Assembly (NCBI RefSeq): GCF_010384365.1
Contig: NZ_CP048397.1
Location: 5,394,001 to 5,458,000 of the forward strand
Reading direction: 5' to 3'
DNA: 64,000 nucleotides
Origin: Streptomyces sp. S4.7
Lineage (GTDB): Bacteria; Actinomycetota; Actinomycetes; Streptomycetales; Streptomycetaceae
Positions within the stretch are counted from its first letter, which is position 1; every line of letters begins with the position of its first letter. The translations under genes were made by a program, and so were the position numbers. The notes under the pieces were generated by a model, which worked only from the letters and a program-made list of their open reading frames with translations, was not told the origin of the DNA and ran no database searches. Of this stretch, positions 56,514 through 64,000 are shown in pieces.

Positions 56514-59054
56514 ATGACGCATGTCCCCGCCCCACGCCGCCGAACCGTTCTGGGCGGGGCCGCCCTCGGTACGCTCGCCACCGCGGGCCTGTCCGTACAG
56601 GAAGCCCTGGCCGCCCCGGTCGCAGCTCCTGCCGCCCCCGGCGACACCGCCCCGGGGGCGGTCACGTACCGGAACAAGCAGATCCTCATCGGCGGCAAGC
56701 CCGTGCTCGTACTCGCCGGAGAGATCCACTACTTCCGTCTGAAGAAGGCCGACTGGCAGTCCAGGCTCGACAAGGCCAAGGCCGCCGGCCTCAACACCAT
56801 CGCCACCTACATCCCCTGGATGTGGCACGAACTGCCCGACGGCACCATCGACGTCACCGGCCGCACCCGCCCGGAGCGCGACCTCGGCGCCTTCATCGAC
56901 CTCTGCCACCGCAACGGCTTCCTCTTCATAGCCCGCCCCGGTCCCTTCACCATGGCCGAGCTGAAGGGCGAGGGCGTCCCCGAGCGGGTGCGTAAGGACC
57001 ACCCCGAGATCGTCTCCACCGGCTGGAACGACGCTCCCGCCACCACACCCACCGTCGACTACCTCGCGCCCGCGTTCCTCAAGGAGATGCGGCACTGGTA
57101 CGCGGCGGTCATGCCCGTACTCGCGGAACGGCTGCACGGCAGCGGGGGCCCCGTCATCGCCGTACAGCTCGACAACGAGATCGGGATGCTCGCCTGGGTC
57201 AGCAACTCCCCCGACCTCACCGACCACTTGACGGCCGACTTCGACGGCTGGCTGCGCGAGGAGTACGGCGACGGGCTCGCCGGGCGCTACCCCTTCGCGG
57301 GCGAGGACCTGGCCGGGCGGCGCAAGGCGATCCGCAACCCGAAGGACGCGTACGGCGCCGCTCTGATGCACGACCTGGGCCGTTTCATGCGGGGCCGCTT
57401 CGCGCGGTATGTCGCCGAACTGCGCTCTGCCGCCGGGGAGTACGGGGTCACCGGCGTCCCGTTCGTGATCAACATCCACGGCACCTCCGACAGCCGGGCC
57501 GAGCCGTTCCCCATCGGCATCAGCCAGCTGATGGAGACCTACGGGGGGATCGAGGGGACGATCTCCGGCGCGGACTTCTACCTCGGCGATCTGACGCTGC
57601 GCAATGTCACCGACCTGTATCTCATCAACGCCTTCATGGACGCGGTCAACGACAAGGATCAGCCGGTCACGGCGCAGGAGTTCGATGCCGGGCACGCCGA
57701 CTACGGCCAGAACCTGGACAGTCAGACCAGCCCCTCGGGCGTGGATCTGAAGACCCGTCTGTGTATCGCGCAAGGCGCGAAAATGGTCAACTACTACCTG
57801 TTCGCGGGCGGGTTCAATCCCAAGCTCGACAAGCCGACGGGCGACGGTAACGACCGGATCGGCATCACCGGCGAGCGCCACGGCTTCGCCGCGCCGGTCG
57901 ATCCGGAGGGCCGGCCGGGGGTCAGCTACGAGCCGACGCGGCGGACGGTGCGCGCGATGGGCTCTCTCGCCGATGTCCTCGCACCGATGCGCACGACGTA
58001 CGACGACGTGGCGCTCGGCTTCGTACCGGATCACTATCTGACCGAATACCACCCGCCCGAGCTGGCCTCCGTACAGAGCGTGCTGGACGAAGCGGTGGAC
58101 ACGCGCGGCGCCGGCCCGCGCGGCACCCTGGCCCGCGCGATGCTGCTCGGCGGCTTCCGCTACCCGAGCGTGAACCTCCAGGCGGGCGACCTCGACCCGA
58201 AGTCCGTACCGGTGCTCGCGCTGGCCACGGGCGAGCACCTGGGGGCCGAACTCCAGCGGCGCCTGGTCCGCTACGTCGAGGCGGGCGGAAAGCTGCTGCT
58301 GTCCGGGCGGCTGCCGGTCAAGGACATGGCCGACAAGCGCTGCACCGTGCTCGCGGACGCGCTGGGCCTCAAGGCCGGGAAGACACTCACCGACGCGAAC
58401 CGCTTCTGGCTGTCGGTCACCGCCCACGGCTGGGCGGCGCCGCTCCCCGAAGTGCGGCTGTCACGGACCCAGTTGTGCGAGCCCTCCCGGGGCAAGACCG
58501 TGCTGCGCGAGCTGTCCACGGGCAAGGGCTGCGGCTTCGACATCCCGCTCGGCCGGGGGCGGGCCGTCGTGATCACCACGGACTACCAGTGCGACCTGAC
58601 CTTCTGGGGCCGCGCCTTCCGCGCCCTGGGCGCCGCCCCCGCCCTCCGGCACAGCGCGACCGACCCGGGAGTCTTCCTGCTGACGACGGCCGACGGCGAG
58701 CGCGGACGGCTGCTGCACGCCTTCAACGTCTCTTCGGGCTACGACCAGGACTTCACCGTCACGGAGAACGGCAAGCCCCTCTTCGGCGGCGAGAAGCTGC
58801 ACCTGCCCGGTCGTACGGCGGCGATCCTGCCGCTCGGGCTGACCGCGGGCGGGCTGCGCGTCGCGTACGCGACGGCGGAGATCACCGGCGCCGCCGACGG
58901 CCGGGCGGCCTTCCGCGCGCTCGGCGCTCCCGGCGGGGAATCGGTGGTCGTGGTGGAGGGCGCGGCGCGGTGCGACGGCGCGCGTGTCTCGACCGAGGGC
59001 GGCCGGACCGTACTGCGCGTACGCCGGGCGGAGTTCACCGTGCGCCGCGGCTGA
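56514..59054 (+). CDS. Tat-exported beta-galactosidase-like glycoside hydrolase (GH35-like)
   Basis: An 846-residue secreted glycosidase. The signal is of the twin-arginine type (RRRTVLGGAALGTLATAG). The catalytic TIM barrel begins with LAGEIHYFRLKKADWQSRLDKAKAAG, a GH35 hallmark region at residues 68-93; the acid/base is Glu222 in LDNEIG and the likely nucleophile Glu389 in TAQEFDAGHADYG. C-terminal beta-domains fill residues 500-846. ATG 56514 is chosen because the Tat signal starts there; the frame is open to 56376 but the inverted repeat lies in that part. Sugar specificity (galactosidase or another exo-activity) cannot be read. Confidence 0.88.
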   Translation: MTHVPAPRRRTVLGGAALGTLATAGLSVQEALAAPVAAPAAPGDTAPGAVTYRNKQILIGGKPVLVLAGEIHYFRLKKADWQSRLDKAKAAGLNTIATYIPWMWHELPDGTIDVTGRTRPERDLGAFIDLCHRNGFLFIARPGPFTMAELKGEGVPERVRKDHPEIVSTGWNDAPATTPTVDYLAPAFLKEMRHWYAAVMPVLAERLHGSGGPVIAVQLDNEIGMLAWVSNSPDLTDHLTADFDGWLREEYGDGLAGRYPFAGEDLAGRRKAIRNPKDAYGAALMHDLGRFMRGRFARYVAELRSAAGEYGVTGVPFVINIHGTSDSRAEPFPIGISQLMETYGGIEGTISGADFYLGDLTLRNVTDLYLINAFMDAVNDKDQPVTAQEFDAGHADYGQNLDSQTSPSGVDLKTRLCIAQGAKMVNYYLFAGGFNPKLDKPTGDGNDRIGITGERHGFAAPVDPEGRPGVSYEPTRRTVRAMGSLADVLAPMRTTYDDVALGFVPDHYLTEYHPPELASVQSVLDEAVDTRGAGPRGTLARAMLLGGFRYPSVNLQAGDLDPKSVPVLALATGEHLGAELQRRLVRYVEAGGKLLLSGRLPVKDMADKRCTVLADALGLKAGKTLTDANRFWLSVTAHGWAAPLPEVRLSRTQLCEPSRGKTVLRELSTGKGCGFDIPLGRGRAVVITTDYQCDLTFWGRAFRALGAAPALRHSATDPGVFLLTTADGERGRLLHAFNVSSGYDQDFTVTENGKPLFGGEKLHLPGRTAAILPLGLTAGGLRVAYATAEITGAADGRAAFRALGAPGGESVVVVEGAARCDGARVSTEGGRTVLRVRRAEFTVRRG

Positions 59055-59246
59055 CCCAGGACCGCGCGGCCCGGGGACTCCTCCGCACCCCGGGCCGCGT
59101 GATCGCGTCCTGCGGGGGCCGGCGGGGGCCGGGCCGCGGGGCGGATTACGGTGACGGGGCGCCGGTCACGGGCTCCGTGCCCGCACCGTGCGCGCCGGAC
59201 GTCCCGTACCGACCGCACCCGTCTCTCCGACCGAAGGAAGCCCACC

Positions 59247-60170
59247 GTGGCCGAGCACATCCTCGAATCCGTGCCCGGCACGGTGAGCGACGTCTTCTCG
59301 CGCGAACTGCCCCCGGTGCTGACCGTCGACCCCGGGGACACCCTCACCGTCCACACGCTCGACTGCGCGGGCCATCTGGAGCGGCGCCGTACGGCGGACG
59401 AGAACGTGCCGCGCATGTTCGACGAGCGGCGCGGCCACTGTCTGGTGGGCCCGATCGCCGTACGCGGCGCCGAGCCGGGCATGGCCCTGTCCGTAGGACT
59501 GGAGTCGCTGCGCCCCGACGAGTGGGGCTTCACCGCGGCGGCGACGTCCGACACCCCGCTCGCCCGCCGGCTGGGCATGGCCGCCGAGGACGCCGAGTGG
59601 CTGCTGTGGGACCTCGACGCGGACAAGGGCACCGGAACCGACCAGTACGGCCACACGGTCTCCCTCGCGCCCTTCCTCGGCGTCATCGGCACACCCCCCG
59701 ACGAGCCGGGGGAGCACTCCACGACGCCGCCCCGCACCCTCGGCGGCGGGAACATCGACTGCCGCGAACTGGTCGCCGGATCAACCCTGTTCCTGCCCGT
59801 CACCGTGCCGGGGGCGTTGCTCGGCATCGGTGACGGCCATGCCGCGCAGGGCGACGGCGAGGTCTCCGGCACGGCGATCGAGTGCGGCATGACGACCCGC
59901 CTCACCGTCGGCCTCCGGCACTCCCCGCCGATCCCGACACCGCACGCGGTCACCCCGGCGGGCCGGATCACCTTCGGTTTCGACACGGACCTCAACGAGG
60001 CTTCCGCGCGGGCCCTGGACGCGATGCTGACGTGGATGACGTCGCTGTACGGGGTGAAGAGGGGGACGGCGCTGGCTCTGGCGAGTACGACGGTCGATCT
60101 GCGGGTGACACAGGTGGCCAATCAGGTGTGGGGCGTGCACGCGGTGCTGCCGGACGGCGCGATCCGCTGA
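59247..60170 (+). CDS. Acetamidase/formamidase family protein
   Basis: A 307-residue cytoplasmic enzyme of the family that hydrolyses formamide or acetamide to ammonia and the acid. Conserved parts are VDPGDTLTVHTLDCAGH, the metal-site region GGGNIDCREL, and IGDGHAAQGDGEVSGTAIE, in which His and Asp/Glu are expected ligands. GTG 59247 has AAGGAAG seven bases upstream. Gene order gives no pathway; it may stand alone downstream of the glycosidase gene, with a 192-base gap and no clear terminator. Confidence 0.9.
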   Translation: MAEHILESVPGTVSDVFSRELPPVLTVDPGDTLTVHTLDCAGHLERRRTADENVPRMFDERRGHCLVGPIAVRGAEPGMALSVGLESLRPDEWGFTAAATSDTPLARRLGMAAEDAEWLLWDLDADKGTGTDQYGHTVSLAPFLGVIGTPPDEPGEHSTTPPRTLGGGNIDCRELVAGSTLFLPVTVPGALLGIGDGHAAQGDGEVSGTAIECGMTTRLTVGLRHSPPIPTPHAVTPAGRITFGFDTDLNEASARALDAMLTWMTSLYGVKRGTALALASTTVDLRVTQVANQVWGVHAVLPDGAIR

Positions 60171-60172
60171 AG

Positions 60173-60203
60173 CCCACGCGCCCGTGCCGGTAGCGGGCGT
60201 GGG
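60173..60203. terminator. Hairpin between convergent genes
   Basis: CCCACGCGCCCG pairs with CGGGCGTGGG with a small bulge around a loop of about nine bases, directly after the acetamidase stop. It probably serves as terminator, possibly for both strands. Confidence 0.55.
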
Positions 60204-60220
60204 AGGCGAGCACGCCGCCG

Positions 60221-60257
60221 GTCACCGTTCCCGGCGTCACCGTTCCCGGCGTCACCG
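60221..60257. repeat. 15-bp tandem repeat
   Basis: GTCACCGTTCCCGGC is repeated twice and followed by GTCACCG, right beside the stop codon of the minus-strand hydrolase gene. Exact repetition suggests recent slippage. Confidence 0.85.
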
Positions 60258-60260
60258 TGC

Positions 60261-61055
60261 TCACGCCGCCCCGGCGAAGTACTCCGCGAGGACCGGCGCC
60301 AGCACATGCGGCGCCACCTCGTGCACCTGGCCCGTCAGGGTGCGGTGTCGACCGCGCGGCAGCGCGGCGGCCACCGCCCGCGCCGCCACCCGCATCGGCG
60401 GCGGGCTCGCGCCCCCGTCCACGACCATCACGCGCGCGGTGATCCGCGCGAGCCGCTCCGTCGGGACGGGGCCGGGACCCATCACGGCGTTGTCGTACGC
60501 GAGGGTGTGCGCCAGCGCCGTCATGCCCCGCCACATCGTCGCCCGGCGCATCCTCGCCACCACGTCGGGCGGCACCCCGACCATCGACAGGAACAGCTCC
60601 ACGGCCTCGTCCCGCCGTCCCCGCACCAGCAGGTCGTCGAGCCGCGCCGTGTACGCCGCGCCGTCCGTGGCATTCACCGCGCCGGTGCCGTACGGAGGCT
60701 CGTACACCGCGAGTTGGGTGATCGGCAGCCCCGCCGCGGCTGCCTCCAGCGCCAGGGCCGCGCCCGACGACATGCCGTACACCGAGGCAGTGCCGCCCGC
60801 CTTCTTCAGGAGGGCGGCGATGTCCTCGACCTCGCGCTCCACCGCGTACGGCGCCGTGTCACCGCTGCCGCCGCGCCCCCGCCGGTCATAGGTGATCACA
60901 CTGAAGCGCGGTGCGAGGAGCGCCGCCAGCGGTGCCTCCGCCTCCGCCGTGCTGAACGCCCCTCCCACCATGATCACCGGCGGTCCGCCGCCGCTCGTCC
61001 GCCGGTACGCGATGAGGGTGCCGTCACCCGACTCCGCCTTGCCCACTTGGTCCAT
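60261..61055 (-). CDS. Alpha/beta hydrolase with a serine nucleophile
   Basis: A 264-residue soluble alpha/beta hydrolase. The oxyanion region is VIMVGGAFS, the strand-turn motif YDRRGRGGSGD is typical, the nucleophile Ser lies in GMSSGA, and the catalytic His is in VHEVAPH. The substrate is unknown; similar streptomycete proteins are annotated only by fold. ATG 61055 is chosen by its match to the usual N-terminus (MDQVGKAESGDGTLIAYRR); GTG 61079 is an alternative. Neither has a strong ribosome binding site. An eight-base T tract on the plus strand (61115-61122) lies just upstream. Confidence 0.82.
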   Translation of the reverse strand: MDQVGKAESGDGTLIAYRRTSGGGPPVIMVGGAFSTAEAEAPLAALLAPRFSVITYDRRGRGGSGDTAPYAVEREVEDIAALLKKAGGTASVYGMSSGAALALEAAAAGLPITQLAVYEPPYGTGAVNATDGAAYTARLDDLLVRGRRDEAVELFLSMVGVPPDVVARMRRATMWRGMTALAHTLAYDNAVMGPGPVPTERLARITARVMVVDGGASPPPMRVAARAVAAALPRGRHRTLTGQVHEVAPHVLAPVLAEYFAGAA

Positions 61056-61143
61056 ACGCTGGTGGACCGGCGGGCTCACCGGAACTCATCGCCGACGGGC
61101 GGAAATCTGAGAAGTTTTTTTTCGGGCGGTCCCCGCCCGCCGC

Positions 61144-61473
61144 TCAGCTCCCGACGGCCTCGGGCTCGTAGAAGCAGAAGTGGTCCCTGATCCGCGCCAC
61201 TTGGTCCTTCGGCTCGGGATACGCCCAGACCAGGTCCGGCGCGCCGGGCAGCGACCAGTAGGAGGCGTCGCCCTTGAACGGGCAGTGGGTCGTGGTGTCC
61301 GAGGGGCTCAGCAACTCCGTACGTACGTCCTCCGGCGGCAGGTAGTACCGGACCGGCAGCCCGGTCTCGTGCAGCAGCAGCGGGCGGCGGCTGTCCGCGA
61401 CGACCTGTCCGTCGCGCACCACCCGTACGTGCTCCGTGCCCTGCTCGACGGTGATGGTGTGGCCCTTGGCCAT
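61144..61473 (-). CDS. DUF427 protein
   Basis: A 109-residue protein filled by a DUF427 domain: VRVVRDGQVVADSRRPLLLHETGLPVRYYLP (residues 15-45 region), TTHCPFKGDASYWSL and a final DHFCFYEPE. The function of the family is unknown, though the compact beta fold and conserved His, Cys and Lys residues suggest ligand binding. ATG 61473 has AAGGAGC upstream. It is divergent from the LOG-family gene, with 125 bases between the starts. Confidence 0.9.
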   Translation of the reverse strand: MAKGHTITVEQGTEHVRVVRDGQVVADSRRPLLLHETGLPVRYYLPPEDVRTELLSPSDTTTHCPFKGDASYWSLPGAPDLVWAYPEPKDQVARIRDHFCFYEPEAVGS

Positions 61474-61598
61474 GGCGATCCGCTCCTTCGGTGGACTCGG
61501 TCCCTGTCGTGACGCCGGTGTCACGCTGGTCCCTTCTACCGTCAGCAACGGCCGGGCACGCCCTCTTCCCAAGGAGGTCACCCGGATACCGTGGATCC

Positions 61599-62138
61599 AT
61601 GAATATCTGTGTCTTCCTCTCCGCCGCCGATCTCGACGAGCGCTACACCCGCCCCGCCCGGGAGTTCGCCGAACTCCTCGGCAAGGGGGGGCACACGCTC
61701 GTCTGGGGCGGCTCGGACGTCGGCCTGATGAAGGTCGTCGCCGACGGCGTGGAGGAGGCCGGCGGGCGGCTCGTGGGTGTCTCCGTCGGCTTCCTGGGCG
61801 CTTCCGTACGGGAGCGGGCCGACGAGATGGTGATCGCCCAGGACCTCCCCGAGCGCAAGGCGCTGCTCCTCTCGAAGTCCGACGCCGTAGTGATCATGGT
61901 CGGCGGTACGGGCACGCTGGACGAGGCGACCGAGATCCTCGAACTGAAGAAGCACGGCTTGCACGACAAGCCCGTCGTGCTGCTCAACACGGCCGGCTTC
62001 TACGACGGACTCAAGGAGCAGTTCGTCCGTATGGACCGCGAGGGCTTCCTCCCGCTGCCGCTGACCGAGCTGGTCTTCTTCGCGGAGGAGGCGGTGGGAG
62101 CCCTCGCCTATCTGGAGGAGTCGGTCGGCGTCCGCTGA
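61599..62138 (+). CDS. LOG-family protein (TIGR00730 Rossmann fold)
   Basis: A 179-residue Rossmann-fold protein with the family motif GGTGTLDE (102-109), which matches the GGxGTxxE of cytokinin riboside 5'-monophosphate phosphoribohydrolases (LOG). Bacterial members cleave AMP-like nucleotides to the base and ribose phosphate; the true substrate here is not known. ATG 61599 is chosen. TACCGT (61587-61592) stands six bases before it, so the transcript may be leaderless, while AAGGAGG further upstream is too far to be its ribosome binding site. Confidence 0.9.
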   Translation: MNICVFLSAADLDERYTRPAREFAELLGKGGHTLVWGGSDVGLMKVVADGVEEAGGRLVGVSVGFLGASVRERADEMVIAQDLPERKALLLSKSDAVVIMVGGTGTLDEATEILELKKHGLHDKPVVLLNTAGFYDGLKEQFVRMDREGFLPLPLTELVFFAEEAVGALAYLEESVGVR

Positions 62139-62211
62139 CCGGCGACGGGGCCGTGGCGGACCGGGGGCGGGACCGTACGACCGCGGCATGGGGTGATGCG
62201 AACATGACCCC

Positions 62212-62901
62212 ATGGCTACCCATCTGATCACCGGTGCGGGCTCCGGCATCGGCGCCGCCGTCGCGCGCCGGCTGCACGAGCGCGGCGACGACCTGCTGCT
62301 CTTCGCCCGCGACGCGGCCCGCGGCAAAGAACTCGCCGCGGCCCACCCCGGCTCCCGTGCGCTCGTCGGCGACCTCACGAATCCCGACCGGCTGTCCTGG
62401 GCGCTGTCGCACCAGACACTCCCCGACCGGCTGGACTCACTCCTGCACATCGCGGGCATCGTCGACCTCGGCCCGGTCGGTGAGCTGACCCCCAAGGCGT
62501 GGACGAGCCAGCTGAACGTGAATCTCGTCGCGCCCGCGGAGCTGACCCGGCTCTTCCTGCCCCAACTGCGCGCCTCGCAGGGCCAGGTGGTCTTCGTGAA
62601 CTCGGGCGCCGGTCTGACCGCCCACGCGGGGTGGGCCGCGTACGGCGCCTCCAAGCACGGACTGAAGGCGCTCGCCGACGCCCTCCGTCAGGAGGAGCGA
62701 CCGAACGGCGTCCGCGTCGCCTCGGTCTATCCGGGCCGCACGGCCACGCCCATGCAGCTCAAGGTGCACGGGCAGGAGGGCAAGGAGTACGACGCCTCCC
62801 GCTGGATCGACCCGGAGTCGGTCGCGACGACGATCCTCACCGCCCTGGACCTGCCGCGCGACGCGGAGATCAACGACCTGACGGTGCGGCCGGGACGATG
62901 A
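62212..62901 (+). CDS. Short-chain dehydrogenase/reductase
   Basis: A 229-residue classical SDR. The cofactor motif is TGAGSGIG (7-14), and the catalytic residues are Ser131, Tyr144 and Lys148 (YGASK). It should oxidise or reduce a small alcohol/ketone with NAD(P)(H); the substrate is unknown. ATG 62212 is the start; no ribosome binding site is visible. Its stop overlaps the start of the next gene (ATGA), so the two are coupled. Confidence 0.92.
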   Translation: MATHLITGAGSGIGAAVARRLHERGDDLLLFARDAARGKELAAAHPGSRALVGDLTNPDRLSWALSHQTLPDRLDSLLHIAGIVDLGPVGELTPKAWTSQLNVNLVAPAELTRLFLPQLRASQGQVVFVNSGAGLTAHAGWAAYGASKHGLKALADALRQEERPNGVRVASVYPGRTATPMQLKVHGQEGKEYDASRWIDPESVATTILTALDLPRDAEINDLTVRPGR

Positions 62902-63941
62902 ACGCGACCGACAGCGCAACCCACGACGAGAGCGGCACCCGCGCCCCGGCGAAAGCCCTGTGGGGCGCCGCCACCGGCGTCGGGTCGATGCCCGGCGAGG
63001 ACGCGCGTGAGACGGCCAAGGGCGTCACCGGCACCTACGAGGACTTCCCGCACCTCGCCGAACTGCCCGCGCGCGGCCCCGGCGCCGACATGATCGGCCG
63101 GACCGCCGGCCTGCTCGTCGAGGTCTTCGCCCGTGTGGAGCCCAGCGGCTGGCGCATCGGTGACCGCCCCGGCCGCGACACCCGCCGGGCCCGGTCCTGG
63201 CTCGGCGAGGACCTGGACGCGCTCGAAGAGTTCACCCAGGGGTACGAGGGCCCGCTCAAGGTCCAGGCGGTCGGTCCGTGGACGCTCGCCGCCGCGCTGG
63301 AACTGCGCAACGGCGAGTCGGCGCTCAGCGACCCCGGCGCCTGCCGCGACCTCGCCGGATCCCTGGTGGAGGGCCTGACGGCGCATCTCGCCGACGTACG
63401 GCGCAGGGTGCCCGGCGCCACGCCCGTGCTCCAGCTCGACGAGCCGTCCCTCACCGCCGTACTGCGCGGGCAGATCAGAACCGCCAGCGGCTACCGGACC
63501 CACCGGGCGGTGGACCGGCAGGTCGTCGAGGACGCGCTGCGCCAGGTGATGAGGGCGAACGACGGCCCCGCCGTCGTGCACTCCTGCGCCCCCGACGTGC
63601 CGTTCGCGCTGCTGCGCCGTGCCGAGGCGGCGGCCGTGTCGTTCGACTTCTCGCTCCTCACCGAGCGTGACGAGGAGCCGATCGGTGAGGCGGTGGAGGG
63701 CGGCGTGAAACTCCTCGCCGGAGTCGTGCCGGGCACGGACACCCCGTTGTCAGACCCGGGGGGTAGCGTCATGGGTATCAGAACGCTGTGGCGCAGGCTG
63801 GGGCTGGATCCGGGGACTCTCGCGGAGTCCGTGGTGATCACCCCGTCGTGCGGGCTCGCGGGTGCTTCGCCCGAGTATGCCCGTGCCGCGATGGCGCACT
63901 GTGTCAGGGCGGCGCGGTCCCTCGCGGACAACCCTGAGTGA
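62898..63941 (+). CDS. MetE C-terminal-domain-like methyltransferase
   Basis: A 347-residue protein similar to the catalytic half of cobalamin-independent methionine synthase (UROD/MetE-like barrel). It has ATGVGSMPGEDARETAK near the start, AVGPWTLAAALELRNGE, LQLDEPSLTAVLRG, and metal-binding His and Cys in VHSCAPDVP and Cys in TPSCGLAG. It lacks the N-terminal MetE domain, so it is not full MetE; it may transfer methyl groups from another donor. ATG 62898 overlaps the SDR stop (ATGA). The last 59 bases of the window after it hold nothing recognisable. Confidence 0.88.
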   Translation: MNATDSATHDESGTRAPAKALWGAATGVGSMPGEDARETAKGVTGTYEDFPHLAELPARGPGADMIGRTAGLLVEVFARVEPSGWRIGDRPGRDTRRARSWLGEDLDALEEFTQGYEGPLKVQAVGPWTLAAALELRNGESALSDPGACRDLAGSLVEGLTAHLADVRRRVPGATPVLQLDEPSLTAVLRGQIRTASGYRTHRAVDRQVVEDALRQVMRANDGPAVVHSCAPDVPFALLRRAEAAAVSFDFSLLTERDEEPIGEAVEGGVKLLAGVVPGTDTPLSDPGGSVMGIRTLWRRLGLDPGTLAESVVITPSCGLAGASPEYARAAMAHCVRAARSLADNPE

Positions 63942-64000
63942 CATTTCCGAGACACGGGTCGCGCTGATCGCGGGACTCGCGGTGATCGCGGTGAAACGGG

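Overview
The window is high-GC actinobacterial DNA and most probably comes from Streptomyces. The evidence is GTG and ATG starts with GTGA/ATGA overlaps, almost no TTA codons, a conservon (cvnABCD plus two P450 genes), an XRE/DUF397/ATP-binding regulatory trio, SseB-like proteins, and a glycine-riboswitch gcvT-gcvH-glyA-sdaA block.

Layout. 1-6.0 kb: two adjacent L,D-transpeptidases (the first cut by the window edge), an enoyl-CoA hydratase, a stand-alone ATP-binding regulator, an EF-hand protein, a CopD-like membrane protein and a DUF6221 protein. 6.3-12.8 kb: a conservon with two cytochromes P450, one of which lacks the ExxR motif, then a methyltransferase gene split by a frameshift. cvnA and cvnC each hold a TTA codon. 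12.9-15.1 kb: a lone cytochrome c oxidase subunit I gene coupled to a small tail-anchored protein. 15.1-20.4 kb (minus strand): a His-rich DUF4396 protein behind a CsoR-type copper box, then sdaA, glyA, gcvH and gcvT behind a tandem glycine riboswitch; these handle glycine cleavage, glycine/serine interconversion and serine deamination. 20.6-23.2 kb: a P-loop protein and two SseB-like proteins. 23.6-36.3 kb: two complete oligopeptide ABC importers in tandem, each with a strong hairpin just after its binding-protein gene. 36.3-36.5 kb: a 190-bp element with 28-bp terminal inverted repeats. 36.7-43.5 kb: a TRIC-family channel, a thioesterase-like protein, an alpha/beta hydrolase, a DinB protein, a cysteine desulfurase, a Tat-exported amidase and mnmA. 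The desulfurase and MnmA fit together as sulfur donor and tRNA thiolase.

43.6-56.2 kb is a defence island: rloA-rloB, hsdM, hsdS, a DUF397/XRE pair on the opposite strand, an ATP-binding protein, hsdR and a YgjP-like metallopeptidase. HsdS has two near-identical target recognition domains, which predicts a palindromic bipartite site. hsdR carries a TTA codon three codons after the catalytic ECK motif, which would make restriction, but not modification, depend on bldA. A GTGAGTC operator array lies between the XRE and ATP-binding genes. This composite is the best candidate for an unusual system in the window.

56.4-64 kb: a Tat-exported GH35-like glycosidase behind a perfect inverted repeat, an acetamidase/formamidase-family protein, an alpha/beta hydrolase, a DUF427 protein, a LOG-family protein, an SDR oxidoreductase and a MetE-like protein. 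No tRNA, rRNA, CRISPR array or intact insertion sequence was seen.
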